Positions 53,101 through 61,849 of a stretch of 64,000 nucleotides of DNA are shown in pieces. The stretch covers positions 372,001-436,000 of the forward strand of contig VZSE01001826.1 of assembly GCA_013398275.1 (NCBI GenBank). Direction: 5' to 3'. This DNA is from Promerops cafer (lineage: Eukaryota; Chordata; Aves; Passeriformes; Nectariniidae). The position numbers and the translations under genes were made by a program. The notes below the pieces were generated by a model. That model saw only the letters and a program-made list of their open reading frames with translations. It was not told the origin of the DNA and did not search any database. Within the stretch, counting starts at the first letter, position 1, and every line of letters starts with the position of its first letter.

Positions 53101-54868
53101 GATGGCAGCCTCCTCCTGGCAGCCTGCTCCTGGAGGGATGGCAGCCTGCTCCTGGAGGGATGGCAGCCTCCTCCTGGCAGCCTGCTCCTGGAGGGATGGC
53201 AGCCTGCTCCTGGAGGGATGGCAGCCTGCTCCTGGCAGCCTGCTCCTGGAGGGATGGCAGCCTCCTCCAGCAGTGAAATGGGAGCTCAGCACAGGTCATT
53301 TCTCTTTCAGGCTCCCTGGACCAGGGCAGCGATTTCTCTGTTTGCAGCAGAGAACTGGATTGGTTAAAACCCAAGAACAGGTTCTGCACTGACCAGCCTT
53401 GCTGTGATCACCCAGCCCAGGGAACCTTCCCCGTAGAGGGAATGAATCTATCAGAATGGGAAATGCTGAGCATCCACAGAGCTTGCTGGAAAGCTACAGC
53501 ACACTGAAATCTTTAACAGAATTAGCAAATCTCTGGATCAGAGCCTTCCACAACCCCAGGCAGACCTCCAGGATACCCTGTGGGACATCCCACAAGCATC
53601 ACACCTGTAGCCTTACACAGCTCCTCCCAGGAGAAGAAGGGATGGTGAGGGCCCATCACCACAGCACTGGCCACTGCCTGGGATTTACTCTCCTTGTCCC
53701 CCTGCAGCTCCCCTGGCAGAGCAGGCAGGGAGAGCTGCTACCTGACCAGCCCAGCCCCAAGGAGCACAGCCCAGCTCACACAAGGGGCTCCAGGGCACCA
53801 GGGCAGACATTAATAGCTGGAAAAGAGCAGAAAAGCCTCATTTCTTTTCCCTTTTCCCCCTTGGCTGGTGTCCCACAGTGTCTGCCCAGCTCTCCAGTAC
53901 CCCCAGCATTTTGCAGGGTGGCTGTGCCATCGCTGGCTCTGGGGTCTGGGGGCTGCAGGAGCTGAACTGCAGCCAGAGCAGCAGTGATGCAGCCAGTGGT
54001 CATTAGCCCAGGAGAGCTAACGAGCAGGAGCTTGTGGGCAGCAGGATTTGGGCACACAACCCTCCAGCCTTCCCTCCATGCATGTGGACACCCCTTGGGA
54101 CACTCTCATCCCTGCTGTGCCACCCTGCAGGTCCCCAAAGGAGCCAAATGACTGAGCTATGCAAACCCCTCCTGCTGGTCTTTATTTCCATCAGTAAATC
54201 ACTGCTTTTGGCATTTCTTCCCTGGTACTTATAGCAGGGCTGCCTGAATAGAAAAAAAACTCACAAACAGGAACTTTACCCAAATTGCTGGAAGTACCAG
54301 CAGGGATGAGGGTTCTGGAGTCCCAGCAGCAGTGCAGCCCCTCGAGCCCTTAAATGTGCCTCTTGACTGCTCAAACCAGAGCAGGACTTCCAGGAGAGCA
54401 GTCAAGGGAGCTCCTGTGAGCCTGACACCCCTCGAGGTGCTTCCCTCCAGGATGTGCCTATGGACAATGCACCCCAAGATGCAGGAGGATGAGGAGGACT
54501 ATGGACCACATCACATGGACAGCTTTAACTCCAGCTGATCCCAGGCCAGCTCCTGGAGAGCAGGGTTTGCTGACTGCCAAGGCAGAGCCCCCAGCGCTGA
54601 CCCCGAGGAGGCTCCAACGGGGACAAACATTGTGGTGGGACAATGACACACTGCGGGGCACGGGGGGACAACTCACCCACGACCATGATGTTGAACTCGA
54701 AGCCCTGCTTCATGGCTTTCCTCCTCAGCTGCTCCAGGATGGCGTCGATGCCCACGTAGCCGAAGTCCGCAGCCGGCTTGTCCGGCCGCGCCGGCGCCGC
54801 CTGCTTGGGGCCGGCATCGCGCGGGGCGTCCGTCATGCCAGGAGCGTGGCTGGGAGCGGCCTCGGGAC
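38009..54868 (-). CDS. SEPTIN9: Septin-9, nine 3' coding exons (gene partial at its 5' end)
   Basis: Septins are GTP-binding cytoskeletal proteins that assemble into hetero-oligomers and filaments at membranes, actin bundles and microtubules. SEPT9 occupies one of the subunit positions of the octamer. Nine exons on the minus strand (54868-54677, 50635-50507, 50104-50023, 49312-49175, 43854-43737, 41453-41358, 40547-40451, 39017-38966, 38144-38009) join with GT/AG borders and no stop. From the ATG at 54836-54834 the product is 335 residues. Visible are an alpha-0 basic patch (RRKAMK, 38-43), P-loop GQSGLGKST (54-62), Thr88 of switch I, DTPGFGD (111-117), AKAD (193-196) and the septin unique element with KWG (268-270). 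No coiled coil follows, as in the SEPT3/9/12 group. The C-terminal pattern (FEAYRVKRLNEG, then a short acidic tail ending in EM) points to SEPT9 rather than SEPT3 or SEPT12. The length equals, from memory, that of the shortest human isoform. Longer isoforms need exons not seen here. Confidence 0.96.
38145..38965 (-). other. SEPT9 intron, nothing recognised
   Basis: 821 bp GC-rich intron with a polypyrimidine tract near its 3' end. Open frames spanning it simply read through both neighbouring exons. Confidence 0.9.
38966..39017 (-). CDS. SEPTIN9: SEPT9 exon (residues 274-291)
   Basis: 52 bp between acceptor ctcttgccag and donor ATCAG|GTCAGT. It encodes VENTTHCEFAYLRDLLIR, the highly conserved septin helix before the C-terminal extension. 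Phase 1 in and phase 2 out agree with both neighbours. Confidence 0.97.
39018..40450 (-). other. SEPT9 intron with CR1 fragment
   Basis: 1433 bp intron. Apart from a CR1 3' fragment at about 39.57-39.64 kb and a T tract near 39532-39543, I see no feature in it. Confidence 0.9.
39567..39640 (-). mobile_element. CR1-type 3'-end fragment in intron
   Basis: The minus strand reads 'ggttggactcaatgatctta', 'gaggtcttctccagcataaa' and 'ggattctgctattcta', the standard CR1 tail. It is in the same orientation as the host gene. Confidence 0.8.
40451..40547 (-). CDS. SEPTIN9: SEPT9 exon: septin unique element (residues 242-274)
   Basis: 97 bp between acceptor tttctgcag and donor GAAG|GTACCT. It encodes EMIPFAVVGSDQEYQVNGRR and then ILGRKTKWGTIE. 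This is the G5-like AVVGS strand and the first part of the septin unique element, including the Trp of KWG (269), which packs in septin interfaces. Confidence 0.97.
40548..41357 (-). other. SEPT9 intron, nothing recognised
   Basis: 810 bp intron of unique GC-rich sequence. No repeat or motif stands out. Confidence 0.9.
41358..41453 (-). CDS. SEPTIN9: SEPT9 exon (residues 210-241)
   Basis: 96 bp, exactly 32 codons, phase 0 at both ends, between acceptor ctcctag (TAG) and donor CGG|GTCAGT. It encodes IMADLLANGIDVYPQKEFDE and then DSEDRLVNEKFR, a helix and acidic loop of the GTPase domain. Because it is symmetrical, skipping it would keep the frame but would delete part of the G domain. Confidence 0.97.
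42274..42307. repeat. 17-bp tandem duplication
   Basis: ACCTATAACCTCCCTGA is followed by a copy with one C-to-T change. Confidence 0.9.
43674..43687 (+). promoter_or_regulatory. CTCF-like motif next to SEPT9 splice donor
   Basis: CCACGAGGGGGCAG matches the CTCF core at 13 of 14 positions, with G instead of C/T at position 5. It lies about 50 bp from the donor of the G4 exon. Confidence 0.4.
43737..43854 (-). CDS. SEPTIN9: SEPT9 exon: G4 motif (residues 170-209)
   Basis: 118 bp between acceptor gttttccag and donor CGG|GTAAGG (phase 0). It encodes LRPLDIEFMKRLSKVVNIVP and then VIAKADTLTLEERDYFKQR. AKAD (193-196) is the G4 guanine-specificity motif. The preceding intron is the longest in the set (5.3 kb). 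A CTCF-like motif lies about 50 bp beyond the donor. Confidence 0.97.
47720..48010. promoter_or_regulatory. CpG-rich patch inside SEPT9 intron
   Basis: Dense CG dinucleotides over about 290 bp, against CpG-poor intron flanks. Two GGGTGAG strings on the plus strand and a 'ctctctccag' string on the minus strand look like splice sites. It could be an internal promoter or simply a GC-rich island; no evidence decides. Confidence 0.3.
48521..48538. repeat. (GTGTT)n microsatellite
   Basis: Three perfect GTGTT units plus GTG. Confidence 0.9.
49175..49312 (-). CDS. SEPTIN9: SEPT9 exon: central GTPase domain (residues 124-170)
   Basis: 138 bp between acceptor ctctctgcag and donor CACTC|GTACGT. It encodes CWQPIMKFINDQYEKYLQEE and then the strand with DTRVHCCIYFIPATGHS. 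The segment matches the region of mammalian SEPT9 between G3 and G4 nearly residue for residue. The split Ser codon (TC|G) is completed by the next exon, which restores HSLRPLD. Confidence 0.97.
49313..50022 (-). other. SEPT9 intron, nothing recognised
   Basis: 710 bp of unique GC-rich sequence. A long plus-strand frame crossing it has no domain. Confidence 0.9.
50023..50104 (-). CDS. SEPTIN9: SEPT9 exon: G3 / switch II (residues 97-124)
   Basis: 82 bp between acceptor ctctttcag and donor ACTG|GTGAGC, with phase 1 in and phase 2 out. It encodes EIEEKGVRMKLTVIDTPGFG followed by DHINNEN. DTPG (111-114) is the G3 motif that contacts Mg and the gamma phosphate. The intron to the previous exon is only 402 bp. 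This exon is too short to appear as a stand-alone open frame and was found by reading the minus strand between its neighbours. Confidence 0.97.
50105..50506 (-). other. SEPT9 intron, nothing recognised
   Basis: 402 bp, the shortest intron of the set, with no notable motif. Confidence 0.9.
50507..50635 (-). CDS. SEPTIN9: SEPT9 exon: P-loop and switch I (residues 54-97)
   Basis: 129 bp between acceptor ctcttccag and donor CACG|GTGAGG. It carries QSGLGKSTLINTLF, the Walker A/G1 loop that binds nucleotide phosphates, and the switch I stretch ending KTIEIKSITH. Thr88 is the position equivalent to the catalytic Thr of SEPT2, so this septin is expected to hydrolyse GTP, unlike SEPT6-group members. 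The equivalence is inferred by alignment from memory. Confidence 0.97.
51961..52018. repeat. 29-bp tandem duplication
   Basis: Two adjacent 29-bp copies (51961-51989 and 51990-52018) differ at one base. The first bases of a third copy follow. Confidence 0.9.
52982..53268. repeat. Minisatellite with 22-bp and 14-bp units in higher-order pattern
   Basis: Ten 22-bp units beginning CAGCCTGCTCCTGG and ending AGGGATGG alternate with four 14-bp units that lack the last eight bases. The order is 22-22-14, 22-22-22-14, 22-22-14, 22-22-14, 22, then a decayed end. The dominant higher-order period is therefore 58 bp. Units differ by single changes (G/C at the seventh base; AGAGATGG once). Confidence 0.95.
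54677..54868 (-). CDS. SEPTIN9: SEPT9 coding exon with internal start Met (residues 1-54)
   Basis: 192 bp. The acceptor reads tgcccgcag and the donor GTGG|GTGAGT, leaving a phase-1 codon completed by the next exon to give the first P-loop Gly. The frame is open from the acceptor: ten codons precede ATG 54836-54834. The exon can therefore be spliced in frame to upstream exons (long isoforms) or supply the start of the short isoform. The ATG has G at -3 and A at +4, a moderate context. Residues 25-54 (FGYVGI... to NIMVVG) are the septin entry sequence, including the basic RRKAMK. The first 24 residues are Pro/Ala-rich and poorly conserved. The exon is CpG-rich compared with its flanks. Confidence 0.93.
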
Positions 54869-55419
54869 CTGCGGGCAAACACAGCGTGCTCAGAGGTGCT
54901 GCTCCTGCCAGGCAATCACAGCAGCTGCCCGCCTGTCCTGGGTTAGGGGTTCCACTGGCACCTGTCAGAGCTGGGCCAGTTCTCTCCTGTTCATGGCCAC
55001 CTGATCAAACCAGCTGGGGCACTTTTCTTTATCTCTCCCACAGCCAATCCTCCCTCAGGGAAATCTCTTCTGTCCATGGCCATGGAGCCTCCCTGCAGGG
55101 CTGATCCAATTCCAGCATCCCATGGGAGATGCTCCCCCAGGGGAGGAGCCCAGCATTCCTACCTGGATAGAATCTGACCCTGCACACCCCAGCAGCCTTT
55201 TCCCCCTGCATTCCCAGAGGAGCAGCTTTCTCCTCCCCTGCATTCCCAGAGGGAGCCCAGGCCCATCCACAGCACCCCTGGAGCTGCAGAGGAAAACTCC
55301 ACCCTTGGCCAGGACCCTGCTCCAGCAGAGCCACATCTGCCCCTGCAGGAGGATTGCAGCCCCCATGGGATGGGGCTGTGCCAGCCCCCTGCCCAGCAGG
55401 GTGTCAGGGGGATTCTGAC

Positions 55420-55621
55420 TCTGCCAGGGGTTTCTTTTCTTTTTTTTGTACTATTGCACTTGTATTTTTGATTTTCCTAGTAAAGAACTGTTATTCCTAT
55501 TCCCATATCTTTGCCTGAGAGCCCCTTACGTTCAAAATCTGGAGGGAGGGGGTTTACATTTTCCATTTCAAGGGAGGCTCCTGCCCTCCTTAGCAGACAC
55601 CTGTCTTTTCAAACCAAGACA
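55420..55621 (+). mobile_element. LTR-like retroelement fragment
   Basis: A T-rich start, 'tagtaaagaactgttattcc', 'gagggagggggtttacattt' and an end in 'aaaccaagaca' match, from memory, the 3' end of a dispersed LTR common in songbird genomes. There is no internal retroviral coding sequence beside it. Family name and borders are uncertain. Confidence 0.45.
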
Positions 55622-57049
55622 CTGCTCCTCCAAGGCAGAAGTAAAGCACATGCAGAGACTCACGGTACCAGCAGGCTGGGAGGGAGGAGGAGTGTGGGAT
55701 CTTCCTCCACAATAATTACATTACATTTGCGATTTTCTTTCTCTGTTTACTGTGTTCACTTGATCCCTGCCCACTCCACCAAACCAGCACAGCAAAGGGA
55801 TGCTGCTGTGGGGGTGTGGGGGTCCCTCAGCAGCTGATGTGCTGCCACAGAGCAGGACCCAGCACCCAGAAAGTCCTCAGCCCACGTCTGGGAGTGACAA
55901 AGGCTTTTAGCCCCACAGCCCCGTGCCCGGGCACTGCTGTTAAAGGCTGGCAGACCTACACATCCCCCTCCTCCACACCTCTGGAATTACAGCACTGTGC
56001 ACACTGCTGGCGTGAGCAGCTCAGCCACGTTCTGGGGGGGAGCTGGGTGGCTTTGCAGACACAGAGAGTCCTTGGCATCCTCTGCCACGTGCCCTCCTCG
56101 AGCTCCGGCTGACGCAGATCAGAGGCTGCTGGCCCTGGCTTGTGGAACACCCAACACATTTGCATCAAGATGGGTTGTGCCAGACAACACCCACGCAGCC
56201 ACGGAGCTTCTGTGATCTCGCTCTAATTCTGTCCATATCTGCTCAGAAACCCAAACCCTTCAGCTCCCCTCTGACACAGGGTGCCTGTCTCCCCTGCTCC
56301 AGCCTGACAAAGCTCTTCAGGAGATGCAAAGGTAAAACTACTGCCTCAGCCAACAGCTTTTTAAGAAAAAAGAGGGAATTATCTACTCCTCCAGGCAGCA
56401 GGCAGGAGCATTGGCCACTGGGAAGTGCCCCAAGTGCCCCGGGGTGATGTGGCCTTGTCCCCTGCCAGCCCCAGCTGCTCTGCATCACCCACAGCGGATA
56501 CAGCAAATATCCCAAAGGCAGAGTGTGCACAAGATCAGCCCAGTCCCCTGCAAGCTCCTGGAGGCATCAGCCACATGCAGCACGCTCCGATGCAGGCACA
56601 GAGGGAGGTTTTAGGAAAACACACTTCTAAGAGCCCTCCCCACCCCAGGCTGCTGCTGCTCAGTGTCTGGGCCCCTGCAGCCACCAGCCTAAGTGAGCAT
56701 TTTGTTGTTGCTCAGTGTTTTGCAATGATTATTTATCATTCTTTAATAATTTATTATTAATAAAAACATTATTATTTGCAAAGTCCTCACCCCTCCAGAC
56801 AGCAACACAGCTCTCAGGTCATCTCACCCCACTTATTCCTGGCCTTTGATGATGTGCTGCCTGCTTTTCTCTCCCTCCCTCTCTCTGTAGGAGTGTGGCT
56901 GGGCCAAAGGGGCTCCCCCAAACACAAGCCCATCATCCCTTTTCCTCTGGCCGTCTCAGACTGGACCCTGCTGGGGTCTGTGAGGTGGAACCACACTCTT
57001 CCTGCAAGCACAGCACACTTCCACATGCTTAATATAGGCCAAGCAGGGA

Positions 57050-57081
57050 AAAAAAAAAAAAAAAAAAGAAAGAAAGAAAAA
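57050..57081. repeat. Poly-A / (GAAA)n tract
   Basis: A run of about 18 A followed by GAAA repeats. Confidence 0.9.
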
Positions 57082-57218
57082 AGTAACCTAGAACTAATCC
57101 CAAAGACTGTTGGGTTACTTGGAACACTTTTTTTCCAACCCCCAGTCCCAAGCTGTGCAGCTGAGCATTACTCACAGAGCTGCTAGGGAGCAAACACGCT
57201 GTCCCTGAGAGACAGGGG

Positions 57219-57549
57219 AGCATCCTGTTCCTCCAGGGAACCCTGCACAGCTGGAACTGCACTGCCATGGGAGCACCCCACTCCTCCTGGGAACCCTGCA
57301 CAGCTGGAACTGCACTGCCATGGGAGCACCCCACTCCTCCTGGGAACCCTGCACAGCTGGAACTGCACTGCCATGGGAGCATCCCACTCCTCCTGGGAAC
57401 CCTGCACAGCTGGAACTGCACTGCCATGGGAGCAGGAACCCTGCACAGCTGGAACTGCACTGCTGTGGGAGCATCCCACTCCTCCTGGGAACCCTGCACA
57501 GCTGGAACTGGGAGCAGGAACCCTGCACAGCTGGAAATGCACTGCCACG
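57219..57549. repeat. Minisatellite with 53-bp unit
   Basis: About seven copies of a 53-bp unit beginning GAACCCTGCACAGCTGGAAC. Full copies are at 57238-57290, 57291-57343, 57344-57396 and 57436-57488. Internally truncated copies are at 57397-57435 (39 bp) and 57489-57517 (29 bp), with decayed ends. The truncated copies both stop at GGGAGCAG. The array is stop-free in several frames on both strands. Confidence 0.95.
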
Positions 57550-60500
57550 CTGCCCCTCACCAAGTCAACCAGCCCGGAGTGCCCGAGGCCTCACCACAAA
57601 TCCCAAATTAGCCCCGTTCCAAAATGGCCAGGCCAAAAGTAGAAAAAAAATCCCTGCATAACATTAAAAATAACCCCAACAAAAAGACAACTAAATCATG
57701 TGGAAAATATGCTGCCCCCAGCAGCAACGCCGGGTTATGCAATGGGTTTAACTCCTCCAGGCACCACTTGTGTGCATGGGACAGCACCAAGGATGGGACA
57801 GCAAACTGGGACACTGGGGCAGGGAAGTGCAGAGAAATTAAGAAATTAAACAGAGCAGAAAGCCACCCTCCACTTGATAAAGGCCAGGAGCATCTCCAGC
57901 ACCTCAAGGAGAAGTTGGCAGCGTGCAGAGGGCTGACTTGTCCCTGGACAGGGGGATGTGCAGGCAAACTGTCCCCAGCACAGGGACCAGACACTCCTCA
58001 CCAAACTGCCCTCAGGGGGAGGAGAGGGGCTCAGGGCTGGCCAGGCTCCAGCCAGACCAAAGCCACAGGAAGAGCAGCACCCCTGTCAGGGCAGCCCATG
58101 TGCTTCAGCTAGTCTGTGGGGAACTGTGATTTAAAGCAGCTGGGTCCTGAGTGGGGAAAAATACAATAAAATCAGTATATTGCAGCTAGGAGTGTCTGCA
58201 GGACAGCAGGGGTATAAAGACACCGATGCCCCAGCAGCACAGCAAACTCCCAAGGGAAATGCCACAACTCAAACGTGCAATTTTTTCTTTTTTCAGCTTC
58301 CCAGCACTGAGATGGTCTTTTGTTAGCAAAAACTCCAGTGTCACACAGCTCCAAGGGGTTTGTGCCAGCAGAAGGAGGCAGCAGCCAAAGCACAGGACCA
58401 CTCGGGGGCACACAGGGATGCTGTGCTGGGTGGCAGGGAGCACTCCCAGGAGCCACTTGTCTAAAAAGTAAAGATCTTAGAAATAAATTGGAGCAGAGCA
58501 GTGGATGCCTGGGATGCATCATGGGCACATCCTGGATTTGTCTGACCTGCTGTGCTCTCTGAGGGGACGATGTCAAACCTGTGGTGCTGTCAGAGCCAGT
58601 GTCACAGAGCTGACCCTTCTGGAGCAGTGCAGGAGGGATGGGTTAATAAACACCCCATTACTGTCTGAAATCCCTGACTGCCACTGAGTGCCTGGCAAGA
58701 GTAGGACCAGACCTCACATGATTCACCATTGTCACCTTAACCCAGCTGTTGTCCCTCACACAAGGGGCCATCACTTCGCTGATGGGGCAGAGAGCTCAGA
58801 GCCTGCAGCTCTCTCCCACTAAAGTGCTCCTGGATAAACATCAAGCACATGGGAACAAGTGCTTGTGCCATATTTAGACCTTCTCTGCCAGGAAAACCCT
58901 GTCCACGTGGGCACAGGAGATGTGGAGATGGTCAGGGCAGCTCTGCACCAAGCAGGGACAGAGCCAGAGCTCCTCTTGGGCACGGCTGACTCAGGACAGC
59001 TGCTCCAAAGTTGATTTTGCCAAAGGCTCGGGGCTGTTGCTCTGTAATTGATGCATGTCAGACACGAGCCAAAGCCAACATCTGTGAAGCAGCAGATGAA
59101 AGGCACCCCGTGGGGAGGGAAGCCCCTGGGAGCCCCCCGGGGACCCTCCTGCTCCTTCAGCCAGCTGTGCTGTGGGATGGGCTTGGCCAGGGGCTGCTGG
59201 AGCTGCTGTGCTGGTGCCACGAGGCTGCCACAGCCCAGGACACTGCGGGCAGGGCATGCAAGGACAGCCATGGGCCCTCCAAAACCCCAAAGCCTGGCTG
59301 GTAATCCTCCCTGAGGATCTGGGACGGGGATGTGCAGGAGACTGGGGCTGCACTGCAGACACACAAAGGTTAAAGCACCCTCACAGGGGCTGGACTGGGA
59401 ATGTCTCACCCACCCCAGGTCCTGGCCAGGCCCAGCAGCTCCATGCTCTGCTGGTGATCTGGGAGAGCAGAGCTGGTCCTGGCCACACACCTGGTGCTCA
59501 GAGGCTGCACAGAGGAACCAGAGAGAGGCCAGGAGGCTGCACCTCTGCCATGGCTACCTGCCAACAGGTCCAAACCACTGCACACTCTACGGATGCACAC
59601 AGAACCAATGGCAAAATGGCCATGTTTGGGGAGTAAATCCAAGAAACACCCTTTGGATGCCAGGAACACCAAGCACTGGCCACCTTTCCATGACGCTGCA
59701 ACCAGTTCTGCAGAGCTACAAGCACCCAGAAGACCAGGACACTGTGGGTAACTTCCCTCCACACAACAGATGCTGGAAATACCATGGGCTTCCAGATGTG
59801 GGGATGGGTTGGTGCAAACACAGAGAGCGGGTTCAGAGCAGTGAACAGTGGTGTGTCAGGGTGTGCAAGCACAGCCTAGGCAGCTAAGTCTCCACAGATG
59901 TTTTCACGGGAGAAGTGTGAACCACCTAAGCTTTTGAGTTTTGGGAGCAGCTCTCTTGGAGAACTGTGCCAGTAGGGTGTCACAGAGACATCTGTGGCTC
60001 CAAAGAGAGAATCTCCAGCTCCTGGTTAAGAACAGCTGGCTGTGGGACCGCGGCACGCGCGGCCTCCAGGGCCTCTCCCCTTGGCACACTGAACCCCTGA
60101 CCACAGGCCATGGAAACGGATCCAACCTGCGGAGGAGGTGGCAGAGACACAGCTCTCCCTTCCCAGGGGACGGGAGGAGTCTCAGCAAAGCCAGGACTGG
60201 AAGCAATCCCAGCATGGCCCAGGCACTGCAGGGTTTTTCAGCTGCCCCTGGTGCAGAATGCAGCAGGTCCCTGCTGGATGTGTGGGTGCCAGGGAAGGTG
60301 AGGCACAGCTCACTCCAAAGCTGAGGCGGCTCGGCCTGGCACGAAGAGCCAGTGCCACAGACCCTGCAGCACCAAACTGTACCTAAGGGACGTTCCAACT
60401 ATTCAGCTGCTACCACCAGCACCTGGCTGGCATTGCCAGACCCAGGCTGAGTCTGTCCCTTGCATCCCTGAGTATCAGGCTACAGTTTCAGGCTGGCCAC

Positions 60501-61849
60501 CAGCCCAGGCCCACCTACCAACCAGTTATGTTTCCTTTTCAGCTTGCACTTCCACCTGGGTGCCAACAAACACGACCCAGAAAGAGCAGAGTGTGCTTAA
60601 TTCTGCTTCATTAGACCAAACCCACCCAGGAGCTGTCAGAGAGGTGGCCAGGTGCCTCCTGAGCACACAAGACACTCCAGGCTTGAAGCCTTTTACTCAC
60701 ATGGGGAATAAACACATTTTTAGAGTTTGCAAAAGGAGGCAACGATTGCTGCTGTGGGCGACCAGTCCAGGCCACAGGGCCGGGCCACAAGTCGTGGGCA
60801 CACATCACAGGCAGGTCGAGCTGTGCCCACCAGCCTCAGCGCTTCTGTCCCCGCTCACTGCGTGCTTCCCCTCCCGCTCCGGAAGCCCAGCAGTCGCCTG
60901 CCCTCTGCAGCTCAACCCTCCTGGCTCCTTTATTTACAAGAGATGGATGCTTCAGGGCTCCCCGTCACTGCTTCCCTTCCCTTCTTAAACCCTCTGGCTG
61001 CTGCAGGCTCTGGTCACCAGCGTTTCTGGGCTGGGATGCAGGAGCCCATGCCGGGGGTCAAACCCTGGTGCCAGCTCCACTGCCTCAAACTGTTGCCCGT
61101 GGCTCCCGGATGTGGTGTGAGGCTGACCACCAGGCTGACCACCACCCTGCCCCGGTCGGACGCGTGTAACCCTGGCAGCACAACCCACAGCCTGACATTC
61201 TCAGTCCTCCAACCACGTGAGACAGCAGCTCTAAACCACTTGCAAAAACCTTCAAAGAGTTGTTAGGCTGTTTTCCTCCACGTTTAAAAAGGAGGAGATG
61301 ATCACAAACAACCCCAAGTCTCAACCTGGGCATGCAGAGATCTCTGGCCATGCGGCCACACTGATCATCCTCTGTAAGGAGCTTCTTCCCCTTCAGCTGG
61401 AGCAAGGCTGACCCCAGAGCAGCCCTCCCTCACTGGGAGCACCCCACTGAGAGGAACCTTCCTGCATGCAGACCTCAGCAGAAGCTGCTCCATCACAGGC
61501 CCCATGTAGCCCACGCCAGTGGCCAGCACAGCCCTTGCTCCCCTCAGACAGGCTCAGGGTATCTGTGCCCAGGAGGGTCCAAAGACACCCACAAAACTGA
61601 TTCCATGGGGGCTCTGAGGATGGGACCTACCCCTGTCCACCCGGCCTGGACAATGGTACTCAGCACAGGAGGGACATGGGGACCCTGCCCAGCCCCCCGC
61701 CAAGGGAAAGCACCCTTCACCACTGCTCTGCAGAGCTCTGCTGTGAAAACAAAGAGCCAGGCAGCGCTCCCCAAACTCAGCTTGTCCAGACAACACTGCA
61801 GAAGGAGTGAGTGGGGCCAAGCCCCAGGAATGGGCACGGGGCACGGCTG

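Larger units (their letters stand above)
50636..54676 (-). other. SEPT9 intron, 4.0 kb, with minisatellites
   Basis: This intron separates the short-isoform start exon from the P-loop exon. It contains a 29-bp duplication (51961-52018) and a 22/14-bp minisatellite (52982-53268). Open frames on both strands over the minisatellite are artefacts of stop-free repeats. Confidence 0.9.

Noticed and set aside
52542..53392. Open frames of 130-244 residues over the minisatellite on both strands
   Set aside because: The repeat units contain no stop in any frame; the predicted peptides are only the repeat.
57029..57661. Cys/Gln-rich repeat proteins on both strands
   Set aside because: Produced by the stop-free 53-bp minisatellite, with no splice or start context.
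58395..58410. CTCF-like CCACTCGGGGGCAC
   Set aside because: Mismatch at the conserved A of the core; considered too weak to list as a site.
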